Assembly (NCBI GenBank): GCA_029238255.1
Contig: JAQWGK010000012.1
Span: 1 to 33,672, forward strand
Source: Porticoccaceae bacterium
GTDB taxonomy: Bacteria; Pseudomonadota; Gammaproteobacteria; Pseudomonadales; Porticoccaceae
Length of the DNA: 33,672 nt
Direction: 5' to 3'
A program made the position numbers and the translations under genes. This document shows positions 30,255-33,672 of the stretch, piece after piece (within the stretch, counting starts at the first letter, position 1; each line of letters starts with the position of its first letter). A model generated the notes under the pieces. That model ran no database searches. It was given only the letters and a program-made list of their open reading frames with translations, and was not told where the DNA came from.

Positions 30255-31622
30255 TTAAATTGGCCAGTCCACTGTATCTCTGGAGTCGAGATTTTCCAGA
30301 TGCTGATCACCGCCCCAGCGTGTTATAAATACTCTTTCGGGATCGTAGATCTGTGTCTGTTTTTCCAGATCAAAACGCCTGTGTCCTCTGGGGTCTGCGC
30401 CAACTCCCGCAAGGTACTGCCAGTTGCCCCAATTCGAGGCGACATCAAAGTCGATCAGCTGCTGTTCCATATAGGCAGCACCGTAGCGCCAGTCTAAATT
30501 TAATTCGTGGACAAAACAGCTGGCGACTAATTGGCGGCCGCGGTTGGACATATAGCCGGTTGCATTTAACTGTTTCATACAGGCGTTAATAATGGGGAAT
30601 GGCGTGTTGCCCTGACACCATTTCTGAAAACGCTCGGGATAAAAGCTGGTGGTTGGGTTGGCGTTTTTGATGCCATTAAATTTAAAAAGTTTGGCTCTGT
30701 GACTGTGGGCATACCACTGAAAATATTCACGCCATAACAGCTCAAAGAAAATCCAGTAGGTTGAGTCATTGGCGCCGGCCTGAGATTCATACTGATGGAG
30801 TTGCGCAATAATCTGTCGGGGCGAGATACTGCCGTTGCTTAGCCAGGGTGAAAACTTTGTCGAGTAATTTATCTCACTTAAGGAGTCGCCATCTAGCGCA
30901 TTGCGAGTCTCTTTGTAGGTACTGGCGCTGTTAGTTGTAAAATAGTTTTCTAAATGCGCTCTGCCCGCTTTAGCTCCGCCTCTAAAAATTGGCTGATTAT
31001 TTTTTGCCATTTCCGGAAACTGATTGTGCCACTGGGCTTGCCAGTTGTTATGGTTTTTAGAATCTCCAACTGGCAGCAACAATGGTTTTTCCAGGGGTGC
31101 TTTAACGGTTATTTTTTCAACCATCCGTCGAAATTTAGAGAAGCTTTGGGGTAGCTCATCGAGGGCAAAAGGCAGTTCTGATTTTTCAAATAAGGTGTGG
31201 GTATCGACCTGATTAAATTCAATCATGGCATAGCGGTTGCGCAGGGTTTGCCAAATCTTGCGTTCATATTCCCCGGCATTGTGGCTGCGGTAAATATGTG
31301 AAAAATCATATTGAGTAATTAATTCAGGCAGCACATCCAGTGGATATTCGAATCTAACAATAAGCTGCTGTCCCTGTTGTTCGAGGGTTTTATCCAGATC
31401 AACCAGAGTTTCAAATAAAAACTGCTGACGTTTTGATGAGAGTTGGTTGGGCAGTTGCTGCGCAGAGGAGATAGCTTTTGGCTGGACACAGTAGATACAG
31501 ATCAGCTGATCGACTTCCGCTGCCGCTTTGGTTAGGGCTGGGTTGTCTTCAACGCGCAAATCGTGGGTAAACCAGAATAGCCCGGTTTTTTTGACTCCTG
31601 CCGCTTTCATAATCAGTTCCAT
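30255..31622 (-). CDS. DASH-type cryptochrome/photolyase
   Basis: A 455-residue photolyase-superfamily protein. The N-terminal antenna-type domain begins LFWFTHDLRVEDNPALTKAA. The FAD domain has GGAKAGRAHLENYF, FELLWREYFQWYA, NRGRQLVASCFVHELNLDWRYGA, DYDV-like FDVASNWGNWQYLAGVGADPRGHRRF and a terminal YDPERVFI, all typical of the CRY-DASH clade. DASH proteins bind methenyltetrahydrofolate and FAD and repair cyclobutane dimers in single-stranded DNA or sense blue light. Starts at 31622 or 31610 are both possible. It heads a two-gene unit with the PhrB-type photolyase. Confidence 0.9.
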   Translation of the reverse strand: MELIMKAAGVKKTGLFWFTHDLRVEDNPALTKAAAEVDQLICIYCVQPKAISSAQQLPNQLSSKRQQFLFETLVDLDKTLEQQGQQLIVRFEYPLDVLPELITQYDFSHIYRSHNAGEYERKIWQTLRNRYAMIEFNQVDTHTLFEKSELPFALDELPQSFSKFRRMVEKITVKAPLEKPLLLPVGDSKNHNNWQAQWHNQFPEMAKNNQPIFRGGAKAGRAHLENYFTTNSASTYKETRNALDGDSLSEINYSTKFSPWLSNGSISPRQIIAQLHQYESQAGANDSTYWIFFELLWREYFQWYAHSHRAKLFKFNGIKNANPTTSFYPERFQKWCQGNTPFPIINACMKQLNATGYMSNRGRQLVASCFVHELNLDWRYGAAYMEQQLIDFDVASNWGNWQYLAGVGADPRGHRRFDLEKQTQIYDPERVFITRWGGDQHLENLDSRDTVDWPI

Positions 31623-31708
31623 CTTAAGGTAATACCAGAGTGCTTAATTACGCCGTGGACTGGGTTTTGGATTGTTCATAACTGGTGGGGATTTCAAGGC
31701 ACAGCAAG

Positions 31709-31736
31709 CGATCCGATACAATTTTAATCACGTATT
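31709..31736 (+). promoter_or_regulatory. Possible ECF-type (RpoE/ChrR-like) promoter before DUF3429
   Basis: CGATCC (31709-31714) and CGTATT (31731-31736) are 16 bases apart. This resembles TGATCC...CGTA promoters of the singlet-oxygen ECF sigma factors (ECF11 group) from memory. A sigma-70 -10 alternative TACAAT lies within it. No sigma factor gene is in the window. Confidence 0.25.
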
Positions 31737-31790
31737 TAAAGGTATTAATAAGTATGTGTTATACAAAGACTTAATTTAGGGCAAAAAATA

Positions 31791-32318
31791 ATGGATACAG
31801 TCAGGCCACAGCAATCTGTTTCGCAGCTAGTCAATCTGTTGGGCTTTGCGGGCTTAATTCCCTTTGTAATACCGGTTGTACTGATGGTGCAGGGGGCGTT
31901 GTCGGCCAATGGTTTTGAGAGTGCTGCTCTGTTCGGGCTCTATGCGCCCTATGTTTTTATCACCTACAGCGCGATTATTCTGAGCTTTCTCTGCGGTGCC
32001 CTGTGGGGTAAAACTGTTTCTGGAAGTTGCCGCCAAACTTCCAATGCGGTGCTGATATTTAGCAATCTAATTGCGCTCTGTGCCTGGAGCTGCACGCTGC
32101 TAATTTATCTGGCGCCGATTATGTCAATTTTTGCGGTAACTCTGTTGCTGGCGGGATTCCTCGCGGTGCTGTTCTGCGAGCGTGAGTTAATGGCGGCGCA
32201 AGAAGAGCCAGATAACAACCTTAGACTCTCCAGTTACTGGAAAATGCGTGTGCAGTTAACACTAATGGTCTCTGCGCTCCACTTGGTGGTCGTCTACTTA
32301 ATGATTTTGGAGTTTTAA
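31791..32318 (+). CDS. DUF3429 family membrane protein
   Basis: A 175-residue protein with about five membrane helices. DUF3429 landmarks are present: LVNLLGFAGLIPFVIPVVL at the N-terminus, FITYSAIILSFLCGALWGKT in the middle and RLSSYWKMRVQLT before the last helix. The function is unknown; the family often accompanies photolyase or SDR genes in marine gammaproteobacteria. The next gene starts three bases after its stop, so they form an operon. Confidence 0.87.
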   Translation: MDTVRPQQSVSQLVNLLGFAGLIPFVIPVVLMVQGALSANGFESAALFGLYAPYVFITYSAIILSFLCGALWGKTVSGSCRQTSNAVLIFSNLIALCAWSCTLLIYLAPIMSIFAVTLLLAGFLAVLFCERELMAAQEEPDNNLRLSSYWKMRVQLTLMVSALHLVVVYLMILEF

Positions 32319-32321
32319 CCT

Positions 32322-32729
32322 GTGTCTAAGTGCCCTGAATTAACTATTTTCTATGATGCCGGCTGCCCGCTCTGCGTGTCGGAGATGCGTCATCTCTCCA
32401 AGCTTGATACAGAGGGTAAGATTGCTCTGGAAAATATTTATGCAGATGATTTCTCTCTGCGCTTTCCCCATATAGATCAGCAGCGTGCCGATCAAATTCT
32501 CCATGGCCAGCTTGCCAATGGTGAGATTATCTATGCCTTGGATGTGACTTACAGGGCATGGAGTCTAGTGGGCAAGCGCCACTGGGTGGCTCTTTTGCGC
32601 TGGCCGATCATTAAGCAGGTCGCCGACTACAGCTATCTGTTTTTTGCCAAATATCGCTCGGGAATTTCTAAGCTTCTAACCGGTAGCGAGCGCTGTGAAA
32701 TGTGCGCTATCAGTCGTGATCAATCATGA
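32322..32729 (+). CDS. DUF393 (DCC) thiol-disulfide oxidoreductase-like protein
   Basis: A 135-residue protein with the DCC signature IFYDAGCPLCVSEMRHL, whose cysteines C15 and C18 form a thioredoxin-like CxxC. The segment DVTYRAWSLVGKRHWVALLRWP and the tail with CEMCAIS add another cysteine pair (CEMC). It probably acts in redox exchange in the cytoplasm; the substrate is unknown. GTG is the start and it overlaps the SDR gene by four bases (ATGA). Confidence 0.88.
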   Translation: MSKCPELTIFYDAGCPLCVSEMRHLSKLDTEGKIALENIYADDFSLRFPHIDQQRADQILHGQLANGEIIYALDVTYRAWSLVGKRHWVALLRWPIIKQVADYSYLFFAKYRSGISKLLTGSERCEMCAISRDQS

Positions 32730-33463
32730 GTCAAATTGAAAAAAATGCACTAGTCCTAGGTGCTAGTGGTGGCTTGGCTCAGGCTTTGATTGCACAGTTT
32801 GTGGCTGACCAGACTATAAACACGGTTATTGCGGTGAGTAGCAAACCGGCCCCTGAAAACCTAGTGGTGGATAAATCTCTGGTTTGGATTCAAACGGACT
32901 ATACAGAGCCGGCGATGGTTGAGGTGGTTGCGCAGCTGGTGGACTATACCGGCAGTATTGCTCGCGTCTGTATCTGCCATGGCCTTTTGCACACCGATAA
33001 TCTATGGCCAGAAAAACGCCTTGAAGATATTAAGCCGGAGGCACTGCACGAGATATTTCAGGCTAATGCGGTGGTTCCTGCGCTGTGGTTAAAGCTGTTG
33101 CATAAGGTTTTAAAGGCTAAGCAGCCGACGGTGGTTGCGGCCCTTAGTGCCAGAGTGGGCAGTATTAGTGATAACCGTCTCGGTGGTTGGTACGCTTATC
33201 GCAGTTCAAAGTCGGCGCTAAATATGCTGTTGAAAAATATTGCGATTGAATATGCGCGGCGGGTCAAGAATGTAAAGCTGATCTCTTTCCATCCGGGCAC
33301 TACTGATACCGCGCTATCAAAACCGTTTCAGGCGGCGGTTCCGGAGGGTAAGTTATTTACTGCGGAGTTTGTTGCTGAGCGCTTAACCGGGATTATGGAT
33401 AATGCGGTGGTTGATGGAGAGCTGTCTTATCTGGATTGGGATAATAAGACGATTCCCTATTGA
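32726..33463 (+). CDS. Short-chain dehydrogenase/reductase (CsgA/C-factor-like)
   Basis: A 245-residue SDR. The cofactor-binding motif is LVLGASGGLAQAL (residues 9-21). The catalytic serine is near S141/S146 in ALSARVGSIS, and Y158-x3-K162 lies in AYRSSKSALN. FHPGTTDTALSKPF follows, typical of C-factor-like SDRs. The substrate is unknown. It closes an operon with DUF3429 and DUF393. The stop overlaps the 3' end of the convergent YceI-like gene by seven bases, leaving no room for a terminator between them. Confidence 0.9.
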   Translation: MSQIEKNALVLGASGGLAQALIAQFVADQTINTVIAVSSKPAPENLVVDKSLVWIQTDYTEPAMVEVVAQLVDYTGSIARVCICHGLLHTDNLWPEKRLEDIKPEALHEIFQANAVVPALWLKLLHKVLKAKQPTVVAALSARVGSISDNRLGGWYAYRSSKSALNMLLKNIAIEYARRVKNVKLISFHPGTTDTALSKPFQAAVPEGKLFTAEFVAERLTGIMDNAVVDGELSYLDWDNKTIPY

Positions 33464-33672
33464 TTAAGTTTTAGGGCGACTATTCTAAAATTCATTTCCA
33501 GCTTATCTTCTACCTTAATCAGGCCATTCATAATTGAGAATGGCTGAATACCAAAATCACTTTGCAGGATTGAAAATTCTCCCCTGAGGATAATTTTTTC
33601 CTCGTTGACCTCTTCGATATTGATCGCTATTTTTTGTGTCTGAATTGCCCCGTGAATGGTGAGCAGCACTTC
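33457..33672 (-). CDS. YceI family protein, C-terminal part (cut by right edge)
   Basis: The visible 71 codons read in from the right edge and end at a TAA at 33459-33457. The YceI C-terminal pattern is present: VLLTIHGAIQTQKIAINI, EKIILRGEFSILQSDFGI and KVEDKLEMNFRIVALKL. YceI proteins are periplasmic lipocalin-like beta-barrels that bind isoprenoid (polyprenyl) lipids. The start and the signal peptide lie outside the window. The link to isoprenoids fits the nearby carotenoid genes, but only loosely. Confidence 0.8.
   Translation of the reverse strand, partial: EVLLTIHGAIQTQKIAINIEEVNEEKIILRGEFSILQSDFGIQPFSIMNGLIKVEDKLEMNFRIVALKLNQ

Overview
The window looks like chromosome of a marine, proteorhodopsin-bearing gammaproteobacterium, most like the SAR92/OM60-type oligotrophs. 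This is inferred from gene content and protein resemblance, since no rRNA is present. The left and right parts have balanced base composition and tightly packed genes. Roughly 7.0-10.8 kb is visibly AT-richer, gene-sparse and full of repeats.

Layout. 1-3.3 kb holds housekeeping genes: a DnaQ-like exonuclease cut by the left edge, DUF1415, a BaiN/HI0933-like flavoprotein and the circularly permuted GTPase RbgA/YlqF. 3.4-6.9 kb is a translationally coupled four-gene operon: a small membrane protein, a Tat-exported gluconate-dehydrogenase-type small subunit, a GMC flavoprotein and a membrane-anchored ThuA-like protein. It probably oxidises sugars or glycosides outside the cytoplasm. A Gfo/Idh/MocA oxidoreductase and an MFS sugar porter at 11.3-13.9 kb look functionally related.

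Between these lies an accessory island (about 7.0-10.8 kb). It contains two sequences that fold like integron attC sites (8740-8798 and 9632-9689), with no integrase in view. The cassettes carry a transglutaminase-like protein, an undescribed two-gene unit (8842-9629), and a TIR-domain gene cut off after about 30 residues. A short repeat with core GAGTCTGACCC (or its complement) occurs at every place where a gene or cassette looks broken. I read this as a decaying array of integron cassettes without an integrase, probably once including antiphage genes, later rearranged around a dispersed repeat.

14-19.8 kb holds ordinary small genes: a lipid-hydrolase-like MBL protein flanked by palindromic MITE-like repeats, DUF1456, DUF6172, a GNAT, MmcQ/YjbR, YaeQ, a CPXCG protein and a 3-hydroxyisobutyryl-CoA hydrolase-like protein. 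19.9-27.1 kb, minus strand, is a complete retinal phototrophy locus: proteorhodopsin, then the overlapping operon crtE-crtI-crtB-crtY-blh-idi2. Together these convert isoprenyl diphosphates to beta-carotene, cleave it to retinal and load the opsin. The opsin has the proton-pump residues and the green-tuning leucine.

27.3-33.7 kb carries a secreted beta-lactamase-fold hydrolase, two photolyase/cryptochrome genes (an iron-sulfur PhrB type and a DASH type), a DUF3429-DUF393-SDR operon and the end of a YceI-family gene. Retinal phototrophy next to light-damage repair suggests a light-related neighbourhood. The best candidates for something undescribed are the two-gene cassette at 8842-9629, the repeat that punctuates the island, and two genes whose best Shine-Dalgarno sites face non-standard start codons.
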